Of a DNA stretch of 64,000 bases, positions 1-11,207 are shown piece after piece. The notes under the pieces were generated by a model. It did no database searches, had not been told where the DNA came from, and saw nothing but the letters and a program-made list of their open reading frames with translations. Position numbers and translations under genes: made by a program. Numbering within the stretch: position 1 is the stretch's first letter; the number at the start of each line of letters is the position of its first letter. This DNA comes from Gari tellinella (taxonomy: Eukaryota; Mollusca; Bivalvia; Cardiida; Psammobiidae): contig OV277857.1 of assembly GCA_922989275.2 (NCBI GenBank), positions 53,111,083 to 53,175,082 on the forward strand. Reading direction: 5' to 3'.

Positions 1-120
1 CTTGTCATATCTCTCCATAACACTCTCGTAAAAAGGTCTCTTTTCATTGCATTGCTGATTTCCAAAGGTATCCAAGATAGAAATAAAGACAATATAAGCG
101 GTTAGAAACGTGGCCGCCAT
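1..120 (-). CDS. Cys-loop-type ligand-gated channel subunit, copy 3 (N-terminal fragment, cut by window edge)
   Basis: Reading down from 120, 40 codons are open and begin with MAATFL, a hydrophobic signal-peptide stretch, then KRPFYE and ERYDK. These match the first residues of the two complete receptor genes at 10672 and 16160. An in-frame stop lies just upstream of the ATG, so this start is firm. By comparison it fixes the MAA start in the other copies. It differs from them by a Ser where they have Cys in the FYECV motif. The rest of the gene lies outside the window, so nothing can be said about its integrity. It is the third member of a tandem array with 5.5-10.5 kb spacing. Confidence 0.88.
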   Translation of the reverse strand, partial: MAATFLTAYIVFISILDTFGNQQCNEKRPFYESVMERYDK

Positions 121-956
121 GTCTTAAATATTTTATAAGTTAAAATAGATGATACATGTATGCCAAATGAAAAGTGTGTCTGAATGAACTGTCGGGCCAC
201 TTGTTAACACCCCTCTCAATATTCCTACATAAAAATCCACCCATACAAATGTCATATGAACGTTTACCTAGGTTAATAAGATCAGGGTCCATAGAAATTA
301 GCGCAAACTAGTACCAGACTGATCATTTAAGAACACAATGCAGACAATGATAAGACATCTCCTTCAAATATCTCATCTGGGTCCACATTGTTTGAAGCGT
401 AAATATATACAAATGTAGACCAATAGCAGGACAAGTGTTGAATAAGCAATGTTAGAGTATTATAATGAAATCCATTAACGGTTTAGTGTATTGTTTATCA
501 GAGGCTCAGTACATCACTAGGCTATTCGTAAATTAAACAACACCATAAAAGTGTGTTCTTCCGAACAACAATGCCGAATTCAACGCTGGTTGTAAATTAA
601 ATATTCACTTAACATTTGAATAGGACTTATTCCAATCAAGTCCACTTGTAGAACCGTTGACCGTTATTCTGTTGGACGCAATTTATTCGGCATATACACT
701 CCATACAGACCACTGGTATGGTTACCATATGTTTGACTAAATTCCAAATGTTTTGACATCCCTATCAACGGTGCATTTAGCTGAACATGCGTCCATTGTG
801 CACACGTAAATTAAAATTGTAGCAGACGATCATAGATTGACATACGATAATTAAGCAAGATAATAATTAATAATAAATATCAGGATAAAGGCGGATCTAA
901 AATCTGTAAATAACACACATCCTGTTGTTTCTCCAATTTTATCAACGAGAATTGCT
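121..956. repeat. Duplicated upstream flank of receptor copy 3
   Basis: No gene is seen. The sequence from the start codon to about 810 aligns by eye with 16161-16815, upstream of receptor copy 1. Shared landmarks include CAGGACAAGTGTT, a TGGACGCA motif near 675 and 16677, and TATTTAGCTGAAC near 770 and 16790. The duplication unit therefore carried about 0.7 kb of 5' flank, which would include any promoter. Confidence 0.75.
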
Positions 957-1200
957 TTAACCCTTTTACTGCCATGACGTCATCAATTTTAAAGAGGTAT
1001 CGTCTGCTTTTATTTCTCAAATTTAAATTTTAGGTACTTTGGCATATGAAATATTGAAACGAGTGGTAAACAGATTGGGTCCTGATCAGACGCCGGCGTC
1101 TGATAAGGATTCCAACTGTGTGCAAATAACCATTGTATTCGTGATAGGGCAATGAAGGGGTCCTCATTTGTCATTCGGGAAAGGCAGTGACGGTGTTAAC
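957..1200. mobile_element. TTAA-flanked MITE, family A
   Basis: It begins TTAACCCTTTTACTGCC, ends with GGCAGTGACGGTGTTAAC and carries the GATCAGACGCC palindrome near 1085-1105. The ends fit TTAA target duplication and piggyBac-like CCC termini. It has no coding capacity. Confidence 0.7.
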
Positions 1201-1669
1201 ATGTACATCGTCACCTATTTCATCCTTTCGGTGGAAAAATCCTCGCTAAAGTTGGTTGACAGCAATGTTATGCAGTATACATGTTTAAGTTTTAATTGGA
1301 ATCAATACTGATATGTGTGTCAAATAGTGTTGGATCTTGAACAGATGCTGCGTTTCACGGCGTCTGTTGAGGATCCAAACTGTTTGCAAAGTCGACTGTA
1401 AAAGCCAATGGTGGTGAAACAGTTAACCAATGTATGCCTGGATATTGCAATGAGCTCTCCCTGTATATTTGCTGGAAGATTTTATTGTAGATATACAAGG
1501 GTGATCTATAGAAACTGATGTGGATCATACAGCACAATATGTTATACGTATGATATAGAAAACAGTGCAGATGTACCGCGGCGTCTCATCTATGTTTACA
1601 CTGTTTACCAATATCCACTTTAGGAGCAACCAGACTTAAAATGGTTAAACAACGAGCATAATAATAATG
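1201..1669. other. Non-coding, no gene seen
   Basis: Only a decayed GATCAGACGCC-type palindrome remnant near 1330-1390 is visible. The open frame at 1355-1537 on the minus strand has no recognisable motif and lies across this remnant. Confidence 0.5.
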
Positions 1670-2032
1670 TACAGTGCTCCCTCTCTACAAAGACCCTCGA
1701 AACAACGATTCCCTCCTTACAACGACCATTGTCGCAGTTTCCTAAACAGGACAATTATGGCTAACGCTGTTACTGCTGCAACATCGTCTGCTTAAAATTG
1801 TCGTTTGCCGGTTTTTCATATAAGTGGTAATTTTGATAGAATAAATATAATGACGAGTGATAAACAGCTTGAATCTATATCAGACGCCGCGTTACGTGGC
1901 ATCTGATCTGGATTCAAGCTGTTTGCAAACGTAAGCAAAATATTAAGTTTCCCTCCCTATAACGACTCCCTCTGAACAACGCACACAATTTGTGTCGCCC
2001 ATCGGGTGTCGTTGAAGAGAGGGAACGCTGTA
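1670..2032. mobile_element. TA-flanked MITE, family F (copy 1)
   Basis: Terminal inverted repeats TACAGTGCTCCCTCTC and GAGAGGGAACGCTGTA bound a 363-bp unit. The palindrome centred near 1890 and the paired CGTCTGCTT motifs are the same internal cassette as in TTAA-type family A. Three other copies lie at 11208, 13857 and 43519. Confidence 0.85.
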
Positions 2033-2528
2033 TTACCGAACCAAACAATAACCAACTTTAACAGTCAAACTGGAGTCTTGAGCAAACCTAATGACATTCT
2101 TTAATAATTTGATATTGTTTGTTTTACATAATTTTTGGTTAGCAGTGATTGACTGAATTTTTTGTTGATAATCCAATGAACACAATAAATTAGGCCACGC
2201 CTTGTCGGGACTACTTACTCTAAGTTTAGGCCTACTGTTCTCCGCAAGGCGCTGCATGAAGCGAGACGCCAAATGACGCCCTTGGCGATGTGGTTACTAC
2301 AAAACAACGTCGATATTTGGCGGTAAATATGTTGTCGGAGGGACTATAACCAACGGCTTAAAGTTTTAAATCATGAGCACTCATGTCATATTCTCTATTT
2401 AGTTTTTCCTTACATTTAGTAGTGATTTTAAATGTGCAAGTAATATATCGAATATGTTCAATTCAATTAAGAAAAATATCTAATACCTTTTGAGCTCATG
2501 AAGTTTTAAAGAAATACCTGGTCACACT

Positions 2529-2692
2529 TAAGAAATGAATTGCGTACTTCCGGCAATTATGAGCTGATGGCACTTCAATGCTTTTACTAGCAAAGTGCGT
2601 GAAGCCCGAAGGGCTTCTCGCTTAACTTTGCTAGTAAAAGCATTGAAGTGCCATCAGCTCATGAATAACGGAAGTACGCAATTTATTTCTTA
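2529..2692. repeat. Long hairpin, arms about 68 bp
   Basis: The left arm 2529-2597 and right arm about 2624-2692 are near-perfect reverse complements, around a loop that itself contains the small hairpin GAAGCCCGAAGGGCTTC. It resembles the hairpin-capped repeat class at 5763, 18828, 45697, 48484, 59745 and 62297. Confidence 0.85.
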
Positions 2693-3291
2693 TATTTATA
2701 TTCCATCGTGAGCTGAGAAATGAACCAGAAATGTACATAACCGTTCTAATAGACACTTTGCCCGTTGCTGTGCGTTGCTAATCGTAGTAACGATCTCTAT
2801 ATATGGACTGAAAATAGTCCCAATCACATATTATAATTACTGGATAAATTTAGACTTTTAACCGGTAAACTTTCTCGTTATGTTTAAAACCCCTTTTGAG
2901 ACATTTAAAAGCACGAATTTACGAAATACTTGTATTATAAGGATCTTAAATTTAGGTCGCGTTTTTTAAAACCGATTTACTCACACGCCATACTTGATTA
3001 CTCCGCGTTAACCACGCCTACTATACGGACTTCTCTGTATCGATTTGAAAGTGATCAGTATAGCTCCGCCCCTAAACCAGGCGGCTAGAACTGGATTTTA
3101 AGTGAGCATTCATTGAAATATGCAAGTCTCTTTTTAGAATAGTGTTATATAAGGACAATGCGGGGCGCATGTAAAAATTTAAGTATGAAACCGCTTTACC
3201 ATGAACACAAAAAGTATTCAGTATATTCCTGAATTGAATGATAAAAGTTGAACACCCGTTCTTTATTCATTCATTACTGTCCCGGTGATAT
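2693..3291. other. Non-coding, no gene seen
   Basis: AT-rich sequence without open frames of note or repeat boundaries that I can define. Confidence 0.4.
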
Positions 3292-3295
3292 GTGT

Positions 3296-3332
3296 TCTCG
3301 CTCGCTCTCTCTCTGGCTCTCTCTCTCTCACA

Positions 3333-3368
<36 letters not shown>

Positions 3369-3370
3369 TT
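3296..3370. repeat. CT / CTAT microsatellite
   Basis: Runs of CT dinucleotides pass into CTAT tetranucleotides. The plus-strand open frame from 3292 (Leu/Ser/Tyr-rich) is an artefact of this repeat. Confidence 0.95.
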
Positions 3371-4762
3371 CTCTCCTCTCTATTTCGCCCGACCACTCTC
3401 CTCGCTTTCTTGTGGAAAGTGTGAAATCTATAGTTTTAAACCCTCAGGATTGGAGTAAGGAGTTATTCTTTTCAGGAGCTCACTTTTCGAAGATGCGTTA
3501 TAAGCATGACTCCGTATAGTCTAATATTAGTAAAACCATCTGCACCAATTATGAGCTACATATAAGCTAGTAAAAGTAAATTAAATAGCCATTTTAAACA
3601 TACAAAATGAAGACCTTTGTTTCAGATGGTCGTCATTTACGATTTCTATATACAGTTTCTTTTATATTGGCATTCATTCTTTACACTTAAGGGTGTCAAA
3701 ATAAAGTATGAAAGAAGCTTAATCAGTAAATTTAAAATTGCTTTCGAACTTAATTTATTGCATAGTGGCTAAATTGTGACAACAATATATACTTGTAGTT
3801 TTTGGATCAAAGGTCAAGGTCACAGGTATAAAAGGTCAATTCCTAATGGCCATATCCATTGACCATCAGCTAATCAGGATTTCATAATCGGTATACATGT
3901 TGCTCTAACTGAGACGGACATGGCCTATTTTCATCATACAAATATGTTTAATCAACTTACCAAATGAATAATCGGTTTGTGGCAGAAAAAAGTCGTGTTG
4001 TCTGTTGTTATGTGATGGCTGAAGATGGATGTAGGTACATTTACAAATTTATTAATCTGAATGATGAAGGTCGAAACCACATGCATACAATGCTTGCATC
4101 TGTCACTGCAATCAGTTAACTATCCAACATTTCATCTTGCACACTGTAAATATGATGATTTTTCATTCTGAATTTAGATAATAACATAATTCATTAATTG
4201 TTCAAAGTAATAAATAATTATTCTACCATCTGTAGAAATAGCAATTTTTTTTTACGCTCAAGTGATAAGGACTTCATTTTTTCAAATGGAATTTAAATAG
4301 GTATATTTAAGACATGCCAATTCATAGGTCCATGTCACATAGGTAAAATTTATTGGCAACCTTAACATAGGACATCACTTTTGAACCATTTTAATACAAA
4401 GTTAATACATGGTATACATGTTGCCCATAGGACGAGCTATAAGAATGTGTTGGTTTTGAGCATGTTGGCTCAAATTAAAGGTCAAGGTGGCAGAGGTAAA
4501 AATGTAAAAAAAAAAAAATGTCAATATCCTTTGACCCTCCGCTGGTCAATACTTCATGTTTGGTATACATGTTGCTCTGAGGCGGATATAAACACGTATA
4601 TATCAGACAAGTCGGGTGAAACGTCATGATCAATGAAGTCAAACGGTAAAGCTTTAATGGTCATGACATTCAACCCTCGGCTGACCGGGACTTCTAATTG
4701 TGTACGTATGTTGCTCTGATTCAGAGGAGTATAAATATGTATATTTCAGACATGTGTGGTAT

Positions 4763-5424
4763 TGTCGATGATTTTTGAACTGGCACTCATCACTTTCCTT
4801 CAATATTCGTGAAGTGAAGTCGGGATTTTCCGTTGAATGTTTTGAGAAAAATCAATAAGTGCTTAGCAACATATACTACACACTCATTTGAATAGTAATA
4901 TGGCACAATAGCTCAGTGGCATGTGTCACCGATACCGTATTACATATTTTTCATTATGAATTTTATTCTCTCTTCATATCTGAACCTACGTAAAAATGTA
5001 CTTCTTAGCGAAATAAAAACGGAAACACAGTGTGCTTGTAAAGAGCGTTTTGTATAACGCGTATAGTAAAGTGCTTCAGCAGAACTGTTGGATTTAATTA
5101 CGTGTACGTTTTTAATGTTTGTGTAAGACAAGCCTCACTGTACACAAGTCACACAAGAATGCGTCTACACGACAGAGAATGAAAAATCATTATATCGAAA
5201 AAGGCACTTGTATGTAAAACTACCATGACGGGGTTCGAACTCATGACCCTGATATTAGTAGAGCGGTAGTTAAACCACTGAGCTACTATCGACAGTGTAA
5301 CAGATTATGATGTTCAGTTCTTGTTCAGTGACTAAATATCCATTCTGTTTTCCGGAAGATAAAAATAGTTACGGGAAAAGGCGGAATATGCATAGAGTGC
5401 CAGTTCAAACATCATCGACAATAA
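4763..5424. mobile_element. Inverted-repeat element nested in the AGGTCAAGGTCAC repeat
   Basis: ATTGTCGATGATTTTTGAAC at the left and its near reverse complement at 5395-5424 bound about 660 bp. The interior carries two tRNA-promoter-like segments (near 4910 and 5223-5296). Target duplications could not be defined. Confidence 0.55.
5223..5296 (-). repeat. tRNA-like sequence (probable SINE or pseudo-tRNA)
   Basis: On the minus strand TAGCTCAGTGG (A box) is followed about 35 bases later by GAGTTCGAACCCC (B box and T-arm). The anticodon arm does not pair and the acceptor ends do not match, so a functional tRNA gene is unlikely. Confidence 0.5.
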
Positions 5425-5762
5425 AAGATCAAGTTCACAGAGGTCACAATGCCAAATATTTGAAAAGGCAATAACTTGGCTTCCTAATGATGTAAAAAAA
5501 AATTAACTCCAAAAATGTAAAACCAAAGCTAATATACCTGTATGTAAATGTATGAGAGATAATTGTTTCTCACATTACTACCCTTGTTTTCTATAGAGAA
5601 CAACGATTACAAATATCCTTGTCTCCAACATGTGTGAGATCACGTTGATGACGTCACTATAACGTCACTATTCATAACGGCGTTTTGACATCACCGGGGT
5701 TCCAAAAATGCCTATTGCTTTGAAAAATAGATTATAAAGTCGTTGGATATGTGAGAAAAGGA

Positions 5763-5905
5763 ATCTGTCACTCGTCGATATTTAAGACAAGCTGATCTCA
5801 AACTCGTCTGGAATAGAAAAGTTATTAGGCTCACCAGGGCTCGCTTAATAACATTTCAATTCTAGACTCGTTTGAGATCAGCTTGTCTGAAACATGACAG
5901 ATCCT
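5763..5905. repeat. Long imperfect hairpin
   Basis: The arms contain GACAAGCTGATCTCAAACTC and GAGTTTGAGATCAGCTTGTC (with one change), separated by a loop with GGCTCACC. The surrounding 5450-6140 has no coding sequence. Confidence 0.8.
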
Positions 5906-6147
5906 ATATTTCTCCCATGTTCGCCAATGTGGGATAGAGATATTCCCCATGTGGAATCACTCTATCCTCCATACTACGTGACGTCTTTTATTGTTTTCCC
6001 AGCTTTACCAAAAGCGCTGCATGACGCGGGTAACTAAACGACGTCATTTATTATGACGTTACTATAAACAACGCCGTGTTTTGGCGGACAAAAGTACACA
6101 GAAACTGCAATTATTTCATTTTTTATATCATGTTTAATGATTCAAAT

Positions 6148-6285
6148 GGTAGAAAAAAATCCACCATTCGTTTTGTTGATGTAGGAAAGAATTTTTCTTT
6201 CGTCCCTGCATGAATTTTCTGACCCTCGGGGGAGAAAATTTTATCCTACATCAACACTCATGGTGGATTCTTATAATATATAAGA
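6148..6285. repeat. Imperfect palindrome
   Basis: ATCCACCAT near 6160 and ATGGTGGAT near 6260, with TGATGTAGGA and TCCTACATCA inside them, pair around a CTCGGG loop. No coding content. Confidence 0.65.
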
Positions 6286-6440
6286 ACCAGACATGGCGGC
6301 AATCTTTTTTTATTACTATTATTATTATTATACACACATGTACCAGCTTTATATAGCGCTCTTTTCACACAGGGATAGTGCGTTCAAAAGCGCTTCCCAT
6401 GAGATTACATAAATGTACCTACAAAGCGAGAAATGACAAA

Positions 6441-7085
6441 TAAACATACAAAAGACAGCCCCCCCAAAACGGCGATCACATTACTCCCACCAATCAGCAA
6501 TGAACCGACCGGCTAATGATTGCCGACTGATAGAAATAATAGTAGAGCGCCTAATGCAGGCCGCCGAGAAATGACTATAACTACAATTAGATCTAAAATA
6601 AAACAACATGAATAAACATACAAAAGACAGCCCAAAAAGGCGATCACATTACCTGCCATCAATCAGCAATTAAACGACCGGCTAATGATTGCCGACTGAT
6701 AGAAACAATAGATGAGCACCCAATGCAGGCCGCCGAGAAAAGACAATAACTACAATTATCTAAAATAAACATGAATAAACATACAAAAGACAGCCCCAAA
6801 AGGCGATCACATTACCCCCATCAATCAGCAATGATCCGACCGGCTGATGATTGCCGACTGATACAAATAATAGTAGAGCGCCCAATGCAGGCCGCCGAGA
6901 AAAGACAAATAACTACAATTAGATCTTAAATAATCATGAATAAACATACAAAAGATAGCCCCGAAAACGGTGATTACATTACTACCATTAATCAGCAATG
7001 AACCGACCGGCTAATGATTGCCGACCAATAGAAACAATAGCAGAACGCCCAATGAAGGCCGCCCAATGCAACATAACTAAGAAAA
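6441..7085. repeat. Four tandem 162-172 bp units (minisatellite in the LINE 3' region)
   Basis: Units start near 6441, 6613, 6775 and 6941, each with TAAACATACAAAAGA, then ATCACATTAC, then CGACCGGCTAATGATTGCCG (slightly varied) and GCAGGCCGCCGAGAA. They are about 85-90% alike by eye. Adjacent units with no unique spacers rule out a CRISPR array. Confidence 0.92.
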
Positions 7086-7227
7086 ATAGCATGTGACAAT
7101 AACTAAAATTTCTATAATTAAGAGACCATCAACCAGATAATACGCCAGAACTCTCATTTAGACCCACAACATCTACAGCAAGAACAGGTAGCAGTGTTCT
7201 AATAACAAATATTAAATAAGTGTGTTT

Positions 7228-8240
7228 TCAGACGTTTTTTGAAGACTGCAACTGAGCTCGCATCTCTGATGTCTGATGGTAGACTGTTCCAGAGCTTTGG
7301 GGCTGCTTGCATGAATCTTCTATCTCCAAACGACTCCTCGGTACAACCAGCGATACTGATTTAGTCGCAGACAACAGCTCTCTTCGAGGTTTATACACGT
7401 CAAGCATATTGACAATGTACCTTGGAGAATCATTGCACATCGCTTTGTATGTGAGTGTCAGAATTTTGAATTCAATTCTGTGTTGAACTGGAAGCTAGTG
7501 AAGATCCGTCAAGACTGGAGTGATGTGATTGTACCGAGGGGTCCAGGTAATGATGCGGGCTGCTGTATTTTGCACACGCTGTAGTTTGCATAGTGAGTTT
7601 TGGGGAATCCCATACAGCAGTGAGTTGCAGTAGTCAATTTTTGAAGTAACCAGAGAATTGATCAAGATCTTTGTAGCTTCTGGAGAAAGGTACTGTCTAA
7701 TATGACCTATTTGCTGCAGCTGTTCGTAGCCAGACCTGCACACAGCGTTAATGTGCTGTGTCATATCCATTTGGGAATCTAATCTAGCACCAAGATTCTT
7801 CACACACAATGATGGTTTGATTTTAGAGTTTCCCACTTGAACGTGAAAATCTCCAGGAACGTTAAACGTTTTTGATTGAAACAGTATGACCTCAGTTTTG
7901 TCAGTGTTCAACTTCGACATGTTCTGGTGCATCCATGATACTATGTCTTTTAGACACCCTTCGACTTTTGAAAGGGCTTCTTGTTGACAAGATGTGTCTT
8001 TAGGCTTAAATGACAAGTATAACTGTAAATCATCGGCATAGAAGTGATGATCCAGCTGATGGTTTCTGTAGATTGAGCCGACATGTTTTGTGTACAAGAT
8101 GTAGTTTTCGGCCCCAGGACTGACCCCTGTGGCACACTATATTTCATTTGAACTGGGGCAGATAATTCGCCATCTACTGCGACTGTTTGGTAACGGTCAG
8201 TCAGGTATGAGGTCTTGAAACAATTATGCATTTGGTCATA
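7228..8240 (-). pseudogene. Reverse transcriptase remnant of the LINE
   Basis: Frames at 8231-7950, 8097-7495 and 7440-7228 together read as one RT C-terminal half: YLTDRYQTVAVDG, then VPQGSVLGP, then the catalytic FYADDLQLYL box, then KIDYCNSLLYG and the thumb. The copy is broken at least three times. There is a short frame change after SVLGP, a stop where the family has LHWLP (here LH*LP), and a further shift in the last 50 residues. It is therefore inactive. The gene encodes no host function; it marks an old LINE insertion between receptor copies 3 and 2. Confidence 0.88.
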
Positions 8241-8739
8241 AGTTTTTTAATAGTGCAATTAAGCAAACTCATAAGCAAGTTGAAGTTGCTTGTATTAGCT
8301 TCCGTAAAAACAATGTATAACGAGATGCCATACATATCATTTGTTAGGAAGAAACTGTATAAATGAACCTAAAATGTCAGTCAACTTAAAAATGAACACC
8401 ATGTTGAAGTTTTGAAGTAGTTAACAGTCTTTTTGAAATACTCGTAGTATACATTGAATAGTATATGTGCCAAGCTTGATGTTTGCATCACTAAGCGCAT
8501 AATTTCCCCTAAATACTAACTTAATGTGCATTGCTCCGTAATGGCATTTCGACATAATATGTTTTTATAAAAAAGCACTGATCTTAACATCTATACGCCA
8601 AAACCTTTATTGTACTTTATTGCACATCAGGGCAGGGTAAACATTAAACAGAAGCTAAACAACTTGTTTCCGCTTTACTTGTGGTTTGCAATAAGTAGTC
8701 ACATGACACCGTAAAAGTTTGACTGTTCATCAAAGGTAT

Positions 8740-8985
8740 TACCCTTTCATGATCAAATTATTCGGAAGATGTTTACCCCTTCACCTCTTCATTGTCTTCT
8801 GCTTCAATTTTGTTGTCTTCAATATCGTATCAAAGTGATAAAATAAGGCTGTATGACTGGAGAAATTTCAAAACGAGTGACAAACAGGTTTGATCCTGAT
8901 CAGACGCCGCGTTATGCGGCGTCTGATCAGGATCAAGCCTGTTTGAAAAAACGATTTTAAGCGTCATTGAGAGTGAAAGGGATTT
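8740..8985. mobile_element. TTAA-type MITE, family A, with perfect palindrome
   Basis: The outer ends CCCTTTCATGATC and GAGAGTGAAAGGG are inverted. The palindrome 8881-8945 pairs almost perfectly through GATCAGACGCCGC and its complement. Confidence 0.75.
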
Positions 8986-9069
8986 TACTACTACGTTAAA
9001 TACATGTACAATCCAACTGATTCCATGGAACGTCGCCATTTTGTTAGCGCAATTGCTGACGAAAACCGG

Positions 9070-9250
9070 TTCCCAGATGTGAGACAGCTTGTACGCCCCT
9101 TCGTCCCGGTTTATAGTCGACTTTTGTTTTCGAATCTGGATAGCCTCTTTCATTTGTCTAGCGCAAAGGCCTAACTTTCTATCCACTATTTTTGTGCCAA
9201 CCCAGTCAATGATTTTCAACGTTTTCGTCAGCAAGTGCGCTGACGGAAAT
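9070..9250 (-). pseudogene. Penelope-like retroelement, C-terminal remnant
   Basis: On the minus strand about 55 residues read IDWVGTKIVDR, then MKEAIQIRK, then INRDEG and LSHIWEPV. From memory this order (IDW..KVLDR, KEAI.IR, NRDEG, W(D/E)P) is the conserved tail behind the GIY-YIG domain of Penelope-like reverse transcriptases. Nothing upstream of it is recognisable, so it is a truncated remnant. It lies 200 bp from the 3' end of receptor copy 2. The longer open frame to 8830 simply runs on into the neighbouring MITE. Confidence 0.65.
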
Positions 9251-9445
9251 AGCGATTATCCACGGAATCAGCTGAATTTTTTTTAAGGAAGGTGACATCA
9301 GTCACCGAAACTGTGAAGTATGTAAAAAAATTCTAGTAGTGTTATAAGATCATTATATACATATGGATCTACCTACTAACTGAATATGTTCAAGGATATA
9401 CAGTCGTATATTAGACTGCAACAATTATCTACAGAGTCGAAGTCA

Positions 9446-10672
9446 TTATTTAGATGGTCGTAGGTAAACGACTATCAGGATAAGAACTAAATTCCATATA
9501 ACTGACAGAAACAAACACGCGCTGTTCAACCTTCTAGACATTACTTTCCATTTAATCCCAATATTTTCAGGAAGTCCAAGTTGCCCGTCATTAATCTGCT
9601 TGTTATTAGCAGTGCTTTTTTCAAAAGAAAGTTCTAAATTGCTGTTAGCTATATCCAAACAGTTACTTTCTTTGTACTTGGGTGTCAATGTTATCTGGTT
9701 TATGCCTATATTCTCAATAAAAACTATCAAAACAACCATTGCAATCGTCAGTGCACTACCAAATAGTTGTAACCCGATATACATTACACAGATAGACACA
9801 CCTTGAGATGTTTTTGGTAAAGAGTCATTTACAAACGTTAAAAATACCGTTAGTGTTAGAAAGATAGAAATGCATAGAGTAACTCTGTCGCCGCTGGAAA
9901 CTGGGAGGAGAAAACACAGTATGTTCAACAAAGACACCACAACGACTGGGGTTAGAACATTCATGACATAGTATGAAGATTTCCTTCTGATCTTGATGGT
10001 GTAACCTTCCTTTTTGAATGAGTTTGCTCCATAAACGTACTTATTCTGGATGACGTGATACCCATGCAGCTCCCACTCACCATTAGGTACAAGTGATTGA
10101 AATGGATTAAAGTTTTCATCTACAGTTATATTTAAGTCCGTTACTGGATATAACCAAGATTCAAACAGATACGTAATAGTCTGTGTGTCAAATGGATAAT
10201 CCGTCACATCGATATCTGTCCCTAAGTTGACCTGTATATACGGCCATATTGTTACAGTGCCGTCAGCTAATATCTGTGGTAACTCATCCTTAAATTTCAC
10301 AAACATCATCGAACCACTAGGACTGGATATTATCAAATCAGGTGTCCAGAGCTTCTCTGCATCGAAAGTAAGCCAAGAGATATTACCATATGAATCATTA
10401 TTCCTTTCCAATCGCTTGTCTTTCCATTTCACTTCAAGAAACATTCCTACACTGACCGTCTGGTGTTTAAGATCTACATCATCGATAGAAACAAAATTTA
10501 CCAAAATCTCAACTGTGGTCTTTGCTCCCTCAATTGCACCAGGTCGTAGATACTTGTCATATCTCTCCATAACACATTCGTAAAAAGGTCTTTTCACATT
10601 GCATCCCTGATTTCCATAGATTTCACAGATAAGCACAAATATCATGTAAGCGCTTACAAACGAGGCGGCCAT
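9446..10672 (-). CDS. Cys-less Cys-loop-family ligand-gated ion channel subunit, copy 2 (intronless)
   Basis: A 408-residue pentameric ligand-gated channel subunit, expected in the plasma membrane. Order: signal peptide (about 1-22), beta-rich extracellular domain (to about 225) with WTPDL (loop A) and YPFDTQ, then M1 (VLTPVVVVSLLN), M2 (GDRVTLCISIFLTLTVF), M3, a short M3-M4 loop of about 70 residues, and M4 ending at YLRPSK. Asp before the M2 Arg (-1') and Asp at 20' predict cation selectivity, and Leu at 9' is kept. The two Cys-loop cysteines are replaced: Thr in GTDIDV and Ile in QTITYLFESW. Loop C lacks the vicinal Cys pair and loop B lacks its Trp, so acetylcholine is an unlikely ligand. 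The frame is open 32 codons further up (to 10768), but copy 3 supports the MAA start. It has no introns. Confidence 0.95.
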   Translation of the reverse strand: MAASFVSAYMIFVLICEIYGNQGCNVKRPFYECVMERYDKYLRPGAIEGAKTTVEILVNFVSIDDVDLKHQTVSVGMFLEVKWKDKRLERNNDSYGNISWLTFDAEKLWTPDLIISSPSGSMMFVKFKDELPQILADGTVTIWPYIQVNLGTDIDVTDYPFDTQTITYLFESWLYPVTDLNITVDENFNPFQSLVPNGEWELHGYHVIQNKYVYGANSFKKEGYTIKIRRKSSYYVMNVLTPVVVVSLLNILCFLLPVSSGDRVTLCISIFLTLTVFLTFVNDSLPKTSQGVSICVMYIGLQLFGSALTIAMVVLIVFIENIGINQITLTPKYKESNCLDIANSNLELSFEKSTANNKQINDGQLGLPENIGIKWKVMSRRLNSACLFLSVIWNLVLILIVVYLRPSK

Positions 10673-11207
10673 GTCTTTAAAGGTCGACGTTACTTCTGGA
10701 AAGGCTGTATGCCTAATGGAAATGATGTGTGAGCGAACAATGGGTCCACTTGTTAGCTCTTCTCCCATTCAATAGCCATATATAAAACTCCTCCCCATTA
10801 AGAACATATAACATTTGAACTATTATATGGTCCAATTTCAGAAGAGTTAGCCCTAGGAAAAAGTCCAGAATAATGCCAGACAGATTATATAAGAAAACTG
10901 CAGAGCTTTATGAGACATTTCCGTATTGAGATATCCGATCTTTGTCTATATTGTTTAAAACAACATCAATATACGTAAATAGCAAGATAATGGTTACAAA
11001 GTAATGTTTGAATTATGATTTACCTGACACCTATTTGTTTAGTTTGTCGTCAGTCAGAGTCTCGTATCACTAACCTATTAACAAATTAAACAATATAAAT
11101 GTGTGGCTCATCTGAATAACAATCCGAAATACAATATTGGTTACAAGGAAAACATTTTCTTTACCGTTGACTTTTACTATCTTTTGCACTCAAATTTAAG
11201 AGGCAAC
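10673..11207. other. Upstream flank of receptor copy 2, no gene
   Basis: Short blocks (GCCAGACAGAT near 10875, TGTTTAGTTTGTCG near 11035) resemble the flanks of copies 1 and 3, so part of the duplicated upstream region survives. Nothing else is seen. Confidence 0.5.

Larger units (their letters stand above)
3790..5450. repeat. AGGTCAAGGTCAC dispersed repeat, imperfect tandem units
   Basis: The motif GGTCAAGGT with a following 'GGTATACATGTTGCTCTGA' landmark recurs near 3810, 4478, 4560 and 4690, and again near 5410 beyond a nested element. Units are diverged and no coding frame persists through them. Confidence 0.6.
6308..8240 (-). mobile_element. 5'-truncated CR1/L2-like non-LTR retrotransposon copy
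   Basis: The minus strand reads from a reverse transcriptase fragment (8240 to 7228) through a minisatellite 3' region to an (ATA)n tail near 6310-6331. The element lacks everything upstream of RT motif 4. Such 5' truncation is the usual outcome of target-primed reverse transcription. No target-site duplication could be identified. Confidence 0.8.

Noticed and set aside
5223..5296. Functional tRNA gene
   Set aside because: The A and B boxes are good, but the acceptor and anticodon stems do not pair; more likely a SINE fragment.
6441..7085. Regularly spaced repeats as a CRISPR array
   Set aside because: Adjacent units of about 166 bp with no unique spacers, in an animal genome and at the end of a LINE.
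8881..8945. Strong hairpins as rho-independent terminators
   Set aside because: The sequence is eukaryotic and the hairpins belong to dispersed MITE families at unrelated positions.
10673..10768. N-terminal extension of receptor copy 2 (start at 10768)
   Set aside because: Not conserved in copies 1 and 3; copy 3 has a stop just before the shared MAA start, and the signal peptide follows that start.
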